Shown piece after piece: positions 1 through 9,134 of a stretch of DNA of 64,000 bases; the stretch's first letter is position 1, and each line of letters begins with the position of its first letter. A program made the translations under genes and the position numbers. The notes beneath the pieces were generated by a model. The model was given only the letters and a program-made list of their open reading frames with translations. It was not told the origin of the DNA and searched no databases. The stretch lies in NCBI RefSeq assembly GCF_900115565.1, contig NZ_FOWW01000001.1:315731-379730 (forward strand), in the 5' to 3' direction. The stretch is from Amycolatopsis arida. Lineage in GTDB: Bacteria > Actinomycetota > Actinomycetes > Mycobacteriales > Pseudonocardiaceae.

Positions 1-3000
1 CCTCGGTCACGAACCCCGCGTGCACCAACCCGGCGAACTGCGCCCGCACGTCCGCCAGCGACTCCGGGAACGTCCGGTCGTCGAGCTCGGCCAGCCGCGC
101 CTCGACGTCGTGCGCGGCGAGCAGCACCCGCTCCACCTCGCGCAGCACGTCGAGCACCACCCCGTTCACCCCGGCGCGCACCGCGGCCAGCAGCGTCGCG
201 AACCCGGCGTCGTCCCACGCCGGCCCGCCGTTGTCGGCCATGAGCGTGTCGATCGCGCACCGCACGCAGTCCTCGAGCAGCTCGGCCACGCTCCCGTGTG
301 GGTTGCGGCCGAGCACCAGCTTCGACCGGTTGCTCAGGTTGCGGTTGAGGAACTTCATCGGCGACGGCAGGTTCAGCCGCAGCAGCCGCCGGGTGCCCGC
401 CCACATCTCCTGCCGCTGCCGCCCCGGCGACTCCAGCATCCGCACCGCGACGCTGTCGCCCTCGTCCACCAGCGCCGGGTACGCCTTCACCGCGTGCCCA
501 CGCCGCTCGCCCTCGAACACCTTCGGCAGCGCGCCGAACGCCGGCTCGCGCAGGCCGGTGCGCTCCATGCTGTCCGCCGCCGCGGAGATGCTCGCCCGCA
601 GCTTCCCGCTCAGCCGGCGCCGCAGCTCGTCGAGGTCCTTGCCCTCGTCGACCCGCCGGCCGCGCTCGTCCACCACCCGGAAGGTCATCCGCAGGTGGTC
701 GGGCACCGCGTCCAGCCGCCACTCCCCCGGCGGCACCGCCACCCCGCGCAGCCGGCGCAGCCGGTCACCCAGCACCGCCAGCAGCGGGCCGTCGGCCGGG
801 CCGGCCTCGGCGAGCACCTGCGCGGCCGTGTCCGCGGCGGGTACGAAGTTCCGCCGCAGCTGCTTCGGCAGCGACTTGATCAGCGCGGTCACCAGGTCGT
901 GCCGCAGCCCGGGCACCTGCCAGTCGAAGCCCTCCGCACGCACCTGGTTGAGCACCGGCAGCGGGATGTGCACGGTCACCCCGTCGGCGTCGGCGCCCGG
1001 CTCGAACTGGTAGGTGAGCGGCAGCCGCAGCTCGCCCTGCACCCACTCGTCGGGGTAGTCGGCCGCGCGCACGTCCTCGGCCGCGTCGGTGACCAGCATC
1101 GACTTCTCGAAGCTGAGCAGGTCGGGCTGCTCCCGGCGGACCCGCTTCCACCACGAGTCGAAGTGCCGGGCGGAGACCACCTCCTCGCCGACCCGCTGGT
1201 CGTAGAACTCGAACAGCGTCTCGTCGTCGACGAGGATGTCCCGGCGGCGGGCCCGGTGCTCCAGCTCCTCGACCTCGGCCAACAGCGCCCGGTTCTCGGA
1301 GAAGAACCGGTGCCGGGTGTCCCATTCGCCCTCGACCAGCGCGTGCCGGATGAACAGCTCGCGGGAGGTCGCGGGGTCGATCCGCCCGTAGTTCACCTTC
1401 CGCCCGACCACCAGCGGAACGCCGTAGAGGGTGACCCGCTCGTTGGCCATCACCGCGCCCCGCCGGCGTTCCCAGTGCGGCTCCGAGTAGGCGCGCTTCA
1501 CGACGTGCCGGGCCAGCGGCTCCACCCACTCCGGCTCGATCCGCGCCACCACCCTGGCCCACAGCCGGGACGTCTCCACCAGCTCGGCGGCCATCACCCA
1601 GCGCGGCTGCTTCCTCGCCAGCGTCGAGCCGGGGAAGATCGCGAACCGGGCGCCGCGCGCGCCGAGGTAGTCGCCCTTGACCGGGTCCTTCAGACCGATG
1701 TGCGAGAGCATCCCGGCGATCAGCGCGGTGTGCACCCGCTGGTAGTCGGCGGCCGCGGAATCCCCCTCGGCGAGCGCCGCCGGGGCGTTCACGGTGATCC
1801 CCAGCGGCTTGGCCAGCCGGCGGAGCTGGCCGAAGATGTCCTGCCACTCCCGCACCCGCAGGTAGTTGAGGAACTCCGCGCGACACAGCTTGCGGAACTG
1901 GTTGCCGGACAGCTCCCGCTGCTTGGTGTTGAGGTACTCCCACAGGTTCAGGAACGCCTGGAAGTCGGAGTGGGGGTCGGCGAAGCGCCTGTGCTGGGCG
2001 TCGGCCGCCTGCTGCTGCTCCGCCGGCCGCTCCCGGGGGTCCTGGATGGACAGTGCGGCGGCGATCACCATCACCTCGCGCACGCAGCCGTGTCGGTCGG
2101 CCTCCAGCACCATCCGGCCGAGTCGCGGGTCCACCGGGAGCTGCGCGAGCTTGCGGCCGATGCCGGTGAGCCGCCGGCGCGGGTCCCGCGCGTCGGGGTC
2201 GAGCGCGCCGAGCTCCTCCAGCAGCGCGACGCCGTCGGTGATCTGCCGCCGGTCCGGCGGCTCGACGAACGGGAAGGACCCGATGTCGCCCAGCCCCAGC
2301 GCGGTCATCTGCAGGATGACCGAGGCGAGGTTGGTGCGCAGGATCTCCGGGTCGGTGAACTCCGGGCGGCTGGCGAAGTCCGTTTCGGCGTACAGCCGGA
2401 TGCAGATGCCGTCGGAGGTCCGCCCGCAGCGCCCGGCGCGCTGGTGGGCCGACGCCTGCGACACCGGCTCGATGGGCAGCCGCTGTACCTTCGTGCGGTG
2501 GCTGTACCGGGAGATCCGCGCGGTGCCGGGGTCGACCACGTACTTGATGCCCGGCACGGTCAGTGAGGTCTCCGCGACGTTCGTGGCCAGCACGATCCGC
2601 CGCCCCCGGTGCGGCTGGAACACCCGGTGCTGCTCGGCCGCGGACAGCCGCGCGTACAGCGGCAGGATCTCGGTGTTCGGCAGGTCCTGCCGCGCCAGCG
2701 CCTCGGCGGTGTCCCGGATCTCCCGCTCGCCGGACAGGAACACCAGGATGTCCCCCGGCCCCTCGGCGACCAGCTCGTCCACCGCGTCCAGGATGGCCTG
2801 CACCTGGTCGCGGTCCGGGTCCGCGCGCTGATCAGCGTCGGGAGCCGCGTCGTCGACGATCGGCCGGTAGCGGACCTCGACCGGGTAGGTGCGGCCGGAG
2901 ACCTCCACGATCGGCGCGGGCTCGCCGTCCACCGCGAAGTGCCGGGCGAACCGCTCCGGGTCGATGGTGGCCGAGGTGATGACCACCTTGAGGTCCGGCC

Positions 3001-3643
3001 GGCGGGGCAGCAGTTGCTTGAGGTAGCCGAGCAGGAAGTCGATGTTCAGGCTGCGCTCGTGCGCCTCGTCGATGATGAGCGTGTCGTACTTCCGCAGCAG
3101 CCGGTCGTGCTGGATCTCGGCGAGCAGGATGCCGTCGGTCATCAGTTTGACCAGCGTGTCCTCACCTACCTGGTCGGTGAAGCGCACCTGGTAGCCGACC
3201 ACGCCGCCCAGCTCGGTACGCAGCTCGGTGGCGACCCGCTCGGCCACCGTGCGGGCGGCGATCCGCCGCGGCTGGGTGTGCCCGATCGTGCCGCGCACCC
3301 CGAGGCCGAGCTCGAGGCAGATCTTCGGCAGCTGGGTGGTCTTGCCCGAGCCGGTCTCCCCCGCGACGATCACCACCTGGTGATCGCGGATCGCCGCGGC
3401 CAGGTCGTCGCGGCGCTGGCTGACCGGCAGCTCCGGCGGGTACTCCGGGGTCGGCACCGCGGCCCGCCGCCGGTCCACCCGCCGCCGCGCCGCCTCGACG
3501 TCGGCGGCGATCTTGGCGAGCACGCCCCTGCGGTCGTGGGCGCCGTCGAGCCGGCGGCGCAGCCGGTGCTCGTCGGCGATCATCAGGTCGGGCAGCTCGG
3601 CGCGCAGGTCGTCGGCCGTCAGCTGGGGGGATCGCGTGGACAT
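1..3643 (-). CDS. hrpA: ATP-dependent RNA helicase HrpA (3' end cut by window edge)
   Basis: DEAH-box superfamily 2 helicase acting on RNA in the cytoplasm. Reading the minus strand from the ATG at 3643 gives MSTRSPQLTADDLRAELPD, then Walker A GETGSGKTTQ near residue 95, the DEAH box (LIIDEAHERS) near 195, SAT motif (VITSATID) and the helicase C-terminal motif QRAGRCGR near 420. A long HrpA-type C-terminal extension follows (about residue 650 onward), so this is the roughly 1300-residue HrpA family rather than a short DEAH helicase. The frame runs open to base 1 and the C-terminus lies outside the window. The opposite strand carries a long open frame that is only the mirror of this gene. It appears monocistronic and has no obvious functional link with the next gene. 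Confidence 0.93.
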   Translation of the reverse strand, partial: MSTRSPQLTADDLRAELPDLMIADEHRLRRRLDGAHDRRGVLAKIAADVEAARRRVDRRRAAVPTPEYPPELPVSQRRDDLAAAIRDHQVVIVAGETGSGKTTQLPKICLELGLGVRGTIGHTQPRRIAARTVAERVATELRTELGGVVGYQVRFTDQVGEDTLVKLMTDGILLAEIQHDRLLRKYDTLIIDEAHERSLNIDFLLGYLKQLLPRRPDLKVVITSATIDPERFARHFAVDGEPAPIVEVSGRTYPVEVRYRPIVDDAAPDADQRADPDRDQVQAILDAVDELVAEGPGDILVFLSGEREIRDTAEALARQDLPNTEILPLYARLSAAEQHRVFQPHRGRRIVLATNVAETSLTVPGIKYVVDPGTARISRYSHRTKVQRLPIEPVSQASAHQRAGRCGRTSDGICIRLYAETDFASRPEFTDPEILRTNLASVILQMTALGLGDIGSFPFVEPPDRRQITDGVALLEELGALDPDARDPRRRLTGIGRKLAQLPVDPRLGRMVLEADRHGCVREVMVIAAALSIQDPRERPAEQQQAADAQHRRFADPHSDFQAFLNLWEYLNTKQRELSGNQFRKLCRAEFLNYLRVREWQDIFGQLRRLAKPLGITVNAPAALAEGDSAAADYQRVHTALIAGMLSHIGLKDPVKGDYLGARGARFAIFPGSTLARKQPRWVMAAELVETSRLWARVVARIEPEWVEPLARHVVKRAYSEPHWERRRGAVMANERVTLYGVPLVVGRKVNYGRIDPATSRELFIRHALVEGEWDTRHRFFSENRALLAEVEELEHRARRRDILVDDETLFEFYDQRVGEEVVSARHFDSWWKRVRREQPDLLSFEKSMLVTDAAEDVRAADYPDEWVQGELRLPLTYQFEPGADADGVTVHIPLPVLNQVRAEGFDWQVPGLRHDLVTALIKSLPKQLRRNFVPAADTAAQVLAEAGPADGPLLAVLGDRLRRLRGVAVPPGEWRLDAVPDHLRMTFRVVDERGRRVDEGKDLDELRRRLSGKLRASISAAADSMERTGLREPAFGALPKVFEGERRGHAVKAYPALVDEGDSVAVRMLESPGRQRQEMWAGTRRLLRLNLPSPMKFLNRNLSNRSKLVLGRNPHGSVAELLEDCVRCAIDTLMADNGGPAWDDAGFATLLAAVRAGVNGVVLDVLREVERVLLAAHDVEARLAELDDRTFPESLADVRAQFAGLVHAGFVTE

Positions 3644-3685
3644 ACGGATTCCACAATAGCCGCCCGCCCGCGGTGACCTCGCCGG

Positions 3686-4855
3686 TCAGCCGGCCGAGCG
3701 GGTGAGCACCGCCGGGGTGAGCCCGGCGACACTCCGCTGCCCGGACAGCCCCATCGTGAGGTCGAGATCGGCGAGCACGGCGCGCAGCACGTGCCGTACC
3801 CCGTCCTCACCGCCGTGCGCCAGCCCGTAGACGTAGGGCCGGCCGAGCAGCACCGCCCGCGCGCCGAGCGCGAGCGCCTTGAGCACGTCGGCACCGGTGC
3901 GCACGCCGGAGTCGAACAGCACCTCGATCCGGTCGCCCACCGCGGCGACCACCTCCGGCAGCGCGTCGAGCGCGGCGACGCCACCGTCGACCTGCCGGCC
4001 GCCGTGGTTGGACACCACCACGCCGTCCATGCCGGCGTCCACCGCGCGGCGGGCGTCGTCCGGGTGCTGGATGCCCTTGAGCACGATCGGCCCGTCCCAG
4101 TGCTCGCGCAGGAACGGCAGCGCGTCCCAGTTCCGGTCGGTGCCGGTGACCATGAACAGCCACCGCAGGATGGCGGTGCCGGGGTCGTCCTCCGGCGGGG
4201 CGTCCAGCGTGGCCCGGAACACCGGGTCGGAGAACGGGATGGCCACGCCCTCGCCGCGCAGGAACGGCAGGTAGCCCTGGTCCAGGTCGACCGGCCGCCA
4301 GGCGAGCGTCCAGGTGTCCAGGGTGACGACGAGCGCGGTGTACCCGGCCTGCTTCGCCCGGTCCAGGATGCTGGCGCAGACGTCCGGATCGGTGGGCCAG
4401 TAGAGCTGGAACCAGCGGGGGCCGTCGCCGCCGGCCGCCGCGACCTCCTCGATCGTGCTGGACGCGGCCGTGGACAGCACGAACGGCAGGCCGAGCGCGG
4501 CGGCGGCGCGGGCGGTGGCCCGCTCGGCGTCCGGGTGCACGATCGACTGCACGCCGACCGGCGCGAGCGCCACCGGCGCCGGCATCGGCGTGCCGAGCAC
4601 GGTAGTGCTCAGGTCGCGGTCGGTGGCCTCGGCGAGCATGCGCGGCACGATTCGCCAGCGGTCGAACGCGGCCCGGTTGGCCCTGGCGGTCGCGCCCGAG
4701 CCGGCGGCTCCGGCGACGTAGCCGAACGGGCCCGGGTCCATCAGCTCCCTGGCCGAGTCCTCCAGCTTCGTCGGGTCGGTGGTGAACGGGGGTACCGCAC
4801 CGCCGAGGCCCTGCAGGTAGATCTCGTTCTGGTATCCGCCGAATCGCTCCGTCAC
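3686..4855 (-). CDS. FMN-dependent alpha-hydroxy acid oxidase, lactate 2-monooxygenase-like
   Basis: A 389-residue member of the LldD/glycolate oxidase family, which oxidises 2-hydroxy acids such as lactate with FMN in a TIM barrel. The N-terminus (TERFGGYQNEIYLQG) and overall pattern are those of lactate 2-monooxygenases, which give acetate and CO2. Family landmarks are the catalytic region SNHGGRQVDGG, where the His abstracts the alpha proton and the Arg binds the carboxylate, and the FMN phosphate loop DSGVRTGADVLKALALGARAV. I chose the GTG at 4855 because GGGAGG lies 6-7 bases upstream; the frame continues upstream to a start at 4894 with no comparable ribosome site. The substrate is inferred from family only. 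It sits alone between hrpA and the GMC gene. Confidence 0.85.
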   Translation of the reverse strand: MTERFGGYQNEIYLQGLGGAVPPFTTDPTKLEDSARELMDPGPFGYVAGAAGSGATARANRAAFDRWRIVPRMLAEATDRDLSTTVLGTPMPAPVALAPVGVQSIVHPDAERATARAAAALGLPFVLSTAASSTIEEVAAAGGDGPRWFQLYWPTDPDVCASILDRAKQAGYTALVVTLDTWTLAWRPVDLDQGYLPFLRGEGVAIPFSDPVFRATLDAPPEDDPGTAILRWLFMVTGTDRNWDALPFLREHWDGPIVLKGIQHPDDARRAVDAGMDGVVVSNHGGRQVDGGVAALDALPEVVAAVGDRIEVLFDSGVRTGADVLKALALGARAVLLGRPYVYGLAHGGEDGVRHVLRAVLADLDLTMGLSGQRSVAGLTPAVLTRSAG

Positions 4856-4952
4856 GTCCTGCCTCCCGAGGTGTCCGCCGTACCGGCCTGGCACTCGAAC
4901 CTACCGGCCGGTAGGCGGAGTGGCCTCGGTGGCCTCGGCTGGCTGGGTGGCC

Positions 4953-6728
4953 TCAGCGGCCGAGCTCGCCGAGCCGCACGCTGATCCGCGGGTCGGTGGA
5001 CACCACCGGGGAACCGTCGCGTACCCAGGGGTCACCGCCGAAGTAGGTCCGGAAGATCCGCTCCGCGGTGCGGGTGGCCACCGCCTGGGTGGTCAGCGTC
5101 GGGTTCGGCCCGCCGAGGGCGTTCGCCAACGCCGAGTTGTCGGCGACGAACAGCCGGCGCACCGCGCGGGTCTCGGCGTTGGCGTCGAGCACCGAGTCCC
5201 GCTCCGACTCCCCCATCCGCATCGACGACTGGACGTGCAGGATCAGCGGTGCCCAGTCGATCCGGTACACCTTCCTGGCCCCGGCGCCGCGGAGCACCTC
5301 GGCGGCCTTGCGCGCCATGAACTCCCGGTTGCGGTTCGTCCTGGCCGAGCGGCGGCGGTGCTGGAAGACCACCTTCGGGATCGGTCCGTTCTCGTCGGCC
5401 GGCAATGCGGACAGCGTCACCCGGTTGTCCGGCTCCACGTCGTCGTCGGTGATCACCAGGATGGCCAGCAGCCGGTCGACGCCGTGGCGAAGCAGCTCCT
5501 TCAGCTCGGGGCCAGGCAGCCGGCCGCCCGGGCCGTCCCACGGGCCGGTGGGGCCCCGCCCGTTGGTGTAGTGGCCGCGGATGCCGCTGTCGGACAGCGC
5601 GGTGGAGAACGCGGTGAGCGCCGGCGGAAGGCCGACGTTCTCCAGCCCGCCGTAGGGCGGGTGGTCCAGCCGGGCCGACGAGCCGACGCCCTTGCTGTGC
5701 CCGGTGTAGTCGTCGAACGCGCCGATCACCCAGTCGAAGAAGTGGTCGGTGTAGCCGCGGCCGACCCAGCCGTTCGGGTTGGGCAGCCCACTGTTGAACC
5801 ACAGCCGCGGGTTCTCCGTGCAGCCGCCGGCCATCACCACGACCTCCGCCTCCTCCCGGTGCTCGGCGCCGGAGGCGTTGTCCCGCCAGGTCACCCCGGT
5901 GGCGACGAGCTCGCCGGCGCGCCGCTCGGTGTGGATCCGGGTGACGTAGGCGTCGGTGATCAGCTCCACCGGCCGGCCGCCGGGCGCCCACACGTCGGCG
6001 GTGAGCGCCATCGGGACGTAGCTGTTGTCGGTGGAGCGCTTGGCGAACTGGTTGCGCGGCGCGCCGACCGGGCGCATGCACCCCTGGAAGCAGTAGCCGC
6101 AGAACGTGCAGCCGGTGGCGTCGGGGAAGGTCAGCAGGTTGCGGTCGGACGTCTTCCCCGCGTTGCCGCCGGGCTGCAAGATCGCGTTCTCCTGCGGCCG
6201 GTACGAGGGGCCGAGGGTGGTCTTGGTGGTCTGCACCGGCAGGCCGAGTGTCTCGCAGCCGCGGAAGAACGTCTGCTCCTTGGTGCCCATCGCCGCGGTC
6301 ATCACCGGCGCGGTGGCCTCCACCCACTCGAAGTAGGGCACCAGCTCGGCGTAGCCGAACGGGAACCGGTGCGCCACGTCGTACTCGGCCCGGTCCGGCC
6401 CGGCGTAGTCGTTGAACACGCCGGGGTAGGCGCGCGGGTAGTTGCCGTAGAAGTGCTGGGTGGTGCCGCCGACGCCGGAGAGCTGCCAGACGAACGAGTT
6501 CTGCGGCCACTCCCGGAACCACGCCGGCTTCGAGCGGTCGGTGGGGCCGAACCGGAAGTAGCCGGTGAGCGGGTTGTTGGCGTCGTTCTCGAAGCTGGTC
6601 CACTGCTCGCGCGGATCGGCGTGCCGCGGTCCGGCCTCGAGCATCAGCACGTCGAGGCCCTGGGCGGCCAGCTCCTTGGCGACCACCGGACCGCCGCCGC
6701 CCGCACCGATGACGATGACGTCGCGCAT
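4953..6728 (-). CDS. GMC-family FAD oxidoreductase with a cysteine cluster
   Basis: A 591-residue glucose-methanol-choline oxidoreductase. It begins with the FAD dinucleotide fold (MRDVIVIGAGGGGPVVAKEL) and ends with the family's C-terminal block GGPNPTLTTQAVATRTAERI. The active-site region has LHVQSSMRMG. Around residue 205 there is CTFCGYCFQGC, a Cys-x2-Cys-x2-Cys-x3-Cys arrangement that could hold an iron-sulfur cluster, unusual for soluble GMC oxidases but seen in electron-transferring dehydrogenases of this superfamily. Its ATG shares one base with the stop of the Tat-exported gene upstream (TGATG), so the two are probably translated together and form one enzyme, resembling the large and small subunits of gluconate or sorbitol dehydrogenases. 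No signal peptide is seen here; export would have to be by hitch-hiking on the Tat partner. Substrate unknown. Confidence 0.85.
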   Translation of the reverse strand: MRDVIVIGAGGGGPVVAKELAAQGLDVLMLEAGPRHADPREQWTSFENDANNPLTGYFRFGPTDRSKPAWFREWPQNSFVWQLSGVGGTTQHFYGNYPRAYPGVFNDYAGPDRAEYDVAHRFPFGYAELVPYFEWVEATAPVMTAAMGTKEQTFFRGCETLGLPVQTTKTTLGPSYRPQENAILQPGGNAGKTSDRNLLTFPDATGCTFCGYCFQGCMRPVGAPRNQFAKRSTDNSYVPMALTADVWAPGGRPVELITDAYVTRIHTERRAGELVATGVTWRDNASGAEHREEAEVVVMAGGCTENPRLWFNSGLPNPNGWVGRGYTDHFFDWVIGAFDDYTGHSKGVGSSARLDHPPYGGLENVGLPPALTAFSTALSDSGIRGHYTNGRGPTGPWDGPGGRLPGPELKELLRHGVDRLLAILVITDDDVEPDNRVTLSALPADENGPIPKVVFQHRRRSARTNRNREFMARKAAEVLRGAGARKVYRIDWAPLILHVQSSMRMGESERDSVLDANAETRAVRRLFVADNSALANALGGPNPTLTTQAVATRTAERIFRTYFGGDPWVRDGSPVVSTDPRISVRLGELGR

Positions 6729-7618
6729 CAGTCGTGCACCTCCCGGCGTCCCTGGTAGTAGCCGATGAACTCGTCCCAGCCCTCCACCGGGCCGTGCGGC
6801 TGGTAGCCGGTGAGCCGCCAGCCCACCGGCCGGGCGGTGAGCTGCTTGGAGCGCGGGTCGAACACGGCGAACTCGGTGTAGGAGCCGAAGGTGGCGAACT
6901 CGATGAGCGCACCGGCGACGAACTTCAGCAGGCCGGACACCGACTCCTTGAGCGGCTGCGGGAAGTGCACGTCGAGCAGGGCGACGAGGTCGGAGTCGGG
7001 GCCTTCCAGCAGCGCGAAGGCGCGGGCCTTCTCGGCGTAGCTCAGCCGGGAGAACGGGGACAACAGCGGCCCGTTCACCGCGGCCGGGTTGACCTGGGTG
7101 CCCAGCAGGTTGAGCAGGCCGGCGGCGGGCAGCGACAGCGGGATGGTGGCGTCGTTCTCCAGCAGGGCGCGCAGGGCGCGGTCCAGCGTGCCCAGCTCGC
7201 CGGGCAGCAGGTCCAGGCCGGGCAGGTCGATCCCGGTGTCGGCGAGGCCAGTGGCCAGCGCGGCGCCGATCGGCTTGGCGAGCTGGTCGGGGAACGGCAC
7301 GAAGTTGTCCAGTGCCTGGATGAGGAAGTCGGTGGTGCCGGCCTCCAGCGCGCCGGGGGTGTCGCTCGGCGTGCCCTGGGCGGCGGAGTAGCGGTCGGGG
7401 CCGGGGGTGGCGAACACGCTCAGCCCGTTGAGCGTGTCCCGCGCGAGCTCGGCGAGGACCGGGCGGAGCAGGCCGACGACGCCGGCGAGCGGGTCGGGCG
7501 CGGCGGCGGCCGGGGCCAGCGCGCCGCGGGGCAGCAGGCCGCCGGCGCCGACGGCCGCGCCGAGCAGGCCCAGCCGGGCGAGGAAGGCCCGCCGGCCGAG
7601 CGAGGGTGAGTGGCTCAT
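6728..7618 (-). CDS. Tat-exported small-subunit-like partner of the GMC oxidoreductase
   Basis: A 296-residue protein with a clear twin-arginine signal (SLGRRAFLARLGLLGAAVGA) followed by an Ala-rich h-region and cleavage zone near residue 37. The mature part has no cysteine-heme motif and no enzyme motif I recognise. It is longer than the gluconate 2-dehydrogenase subunit 3 family that it resembles by position. The stop overlaps the GMC start by one base, which is the main evidence for a partnership: a folded Tat substrate could carry the FAD subunit across the membrane. The start at 7618 is set by the Tat motif and a GGGAAAGAA ribosome site; an upstream in-frame start at 7717 would bury the signal. 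Function inferred from context. Confidence 0.75.
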   Translation of the reverse strand: MSHSPSLGRRAFLARLGLLGAAVGAGGLLPRGALAPAAAAPDPLAGVVGLLRPVLAELARDTLNGLSVFATPGPDRYSAAQGTPSDTPGALEAGTTDFLIQALDNFVPFPDQLAKPIGAALATGLADTGIDLPGLDLLPGELGTLDRALRALLENDATIPLSLPAAGLLNLLGTQVNPAAVNGPLLSPFSRLSYAEKARAFALLEGPDSDLVALLDVHFPQPLKESVSGLLKFVAGALIEFATFGSYTEFAVFDPRSKQLTARPVGWRLTGYQPHGPVEGWDEFIGYYQGRREVHD

Positions 7619-7750
7619 GGTGGGTTCTTTCCCTGTGGGGTGGGCAGCGGTCAGCACTCCACCGGACGCCACCCTGCGCACCTGGAGCGGCACGATTCGC
7701 GCTGTGACGCCCGGCACATCCGTGCCTATCAGCCGTTCGGTCCGGGCGCA

Positions 7751-8977
7751 CTAGGCCGAATGCCCAGAATGCCGGGTCCTCCCCTGTGCAGGGGTGCCAG
7801 CCCCGCGCAGGTCGTGGGCGATCAGGGCGAGGGCGAGCGACAGGCCGCTGCCGTGGTCCTGCAGGTCACGGCCGAGCAGTGTGGTCAGCCGGCGCAGCCG
7901 GTTGAGGACCGTGTTGCGGTGGCAGTAGAGGCGGGCCGCGGTGCCGGCGGCCGAGCGATTGGTCTCCAACCAGGCGCGCAGGGTGTCGAGCAGCACCTGG
8001 CGCTCGCCGGGCGGGAGGCGCAGCAGGGGGCCGAGCACGGCGTGCAGGAGCCGCTCGGCCAGCTCGGGTGAGCGGGCGACGAGGGCTTCGGGGAGCCGCT
8101 CGTCGAGCTGGGCGAGGCCGATGCCGTCAGTGGGGAGGGTGCGCAGGGCGAGCAGGGCGAGGTCGTGCCCGGCGGCGACCTCGGCGAGGCCGTGCACGGC
8201 CGGGCTGACCCCGACGCGGGCGCGGACGCCGCCGCGGAGGAGGTCGAGGACGTGGGTCACCGGGTGGCCCTCGAGCGCGACCAGGCCGACCATCGTCTGC
8301 GCGCGGGGCTCCCACACGGAGCGGACGCCGTAGACGGCGAGGGCGTCCTGGGGCATGGCCAGGCCGGGGGTGCCGTCCGCGGCGAGGTCGGCGACCAGCA
8401 CGACGTAGTCGCTGGCCGCGGGAAGGCCGAGCTCGGTGGCCGCCTGGTCGATGAAGCCGGCCTCCCGGCCGCGGCCGCGGAGGAGGTCCTCGACCAGTGC
8501 GTGCCGGCGGTGGGTGTCGAGCTGGCGGAGCTGCACCTCGGCGTGTCGGTAGGCGCGGGACAGCTCGGAGGAGGTCTCGTCGACCACGGTCCACAGTGAG
8601 GTGGCGAGGTCGAGGAGCTGGTCGCGGTCGACGCTGTCGTCCTCCTTCGCCAGCCGCACCATGGCGCGCCAGATGACCCGGCCGCCGAGGCGGAAGGAGC
8701 GGAGCACCGAGTCCAGTGGGACGCGCTGCTCGGCCCGGCGCGCGCCGGTGGCCATGGCGGCGTCGAAGGGGTTGGCGCCGGTGGGGACGGTGTCGCCGAG
8801 CAGCTGGAGGACCCGCTCGAGATTGCTCCGACACGAGCGGCTCAGTTCCGCGAGCGAGACCAGCGCGGCGTCGTGGTAGCCGGGGTTCTCGGTGAGGATG
8901 TCGTCGACGAGGGCGTCGGTGAGCGCGTCGAGCCGGGTGATCAGCACCCGCGCCATCCGCTGGGACAACTCCGTCAT
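7751..8977 (-). CDS. PucR-type helix-turn-helix regulator
   Basis: A 408-residue regulator. The C-terminal 60 residues form the PucR HTH_30 domain (LLDTLRAWLETNRSAAGTAARLYCHRNTVLNRLRRL), preceded by a GGDEF-like/linker domain and an N-terminal sensory region (RsbT co-antagonist-like). The start is placed at the ATG preceded by AGGAGG at an 8-base spacing; a GTG two codons upstream is too close to that site. It lies directly upstream of, and in line with, the Tat/GMC pair with about 130 bases between them, so it is the likely regulator of that oxidoreductase. Two GGATTATCC repeats just upstream (8999-9034) may be its binding sites. Confidence 0.85.
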   Translation of the reverse strand: MTELSQRMARVLITRLDALTDALVDDILTENPGYHDAALVSLAELSRSCRSNLERVLQLLGDTVPTGANPFDAAMATGARRAEQRVPLDSVLRSFRLGGRVIWRAMVRLAKEDDSVDRDQLLDLATSLWTVVDETSSELSRAYRHAEVQLRQLDTHRRHALVEDLLRGRGREAGFIDQAATELGLPAASDYVVLVADLAADGTPGLAMPQDALAVYGVRSVWEPRAQTMVGLVALEGHPVTHVLDLLRGGVRARVGVSPAVHGLAEVAAGHDLALLALRTLPTDGIGLAQLDERLPEALVARSPELAERLLHAVLGPLLRLPPGERQVLLDTLRAWLETNRSAAGTAARLYCHRNTVLNRLRRLTTLLGRDLQDHGSGLSLALALIAHDLRGAGTPAQGRTRHSGHSA

Positions 8978-8998
8978 CGCCACCGCCTCCTCGCGGTG

Positions 8999-9034
8999 GG
9001 ATTATCCGCCCCACCTCGGGTCGGTGGATTATCC
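8999..9034. promoter_or_regulatory. Paired GGATTATCC direct repeats upstream of the pucR-like gene
   Basis: The nonamer GGATTATCC occurs at 8999-9007 and again at 9026-9034, 27 bases apart in the same orientation, each preceded by GGTG or similar. They lie just upstream of the regulator start at 8977 and contrast with the GC-rich surroundings. A binding site for autoregulation is an inference; no -10/-35 pair is convincing. Confidence 0.4.
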
Positions 9035-9134
9035 CCGCTCGGCCGCGGCCCGTCCCTTGTCACGGTCGTGACACGCTCGGTTCCCTTCCCGTGCAGCGTG
9101 GTGACCGGTCACGCCCCTGCCGGGTCGCCCGGGT

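Noticed and set aside
20-2566. Long open frame on the plus strand opposite the helicase
   Set aside because: His/Arg/Pro-rich translation with no domain; it is the mirror of the HrpA codons in high-GC DNA.
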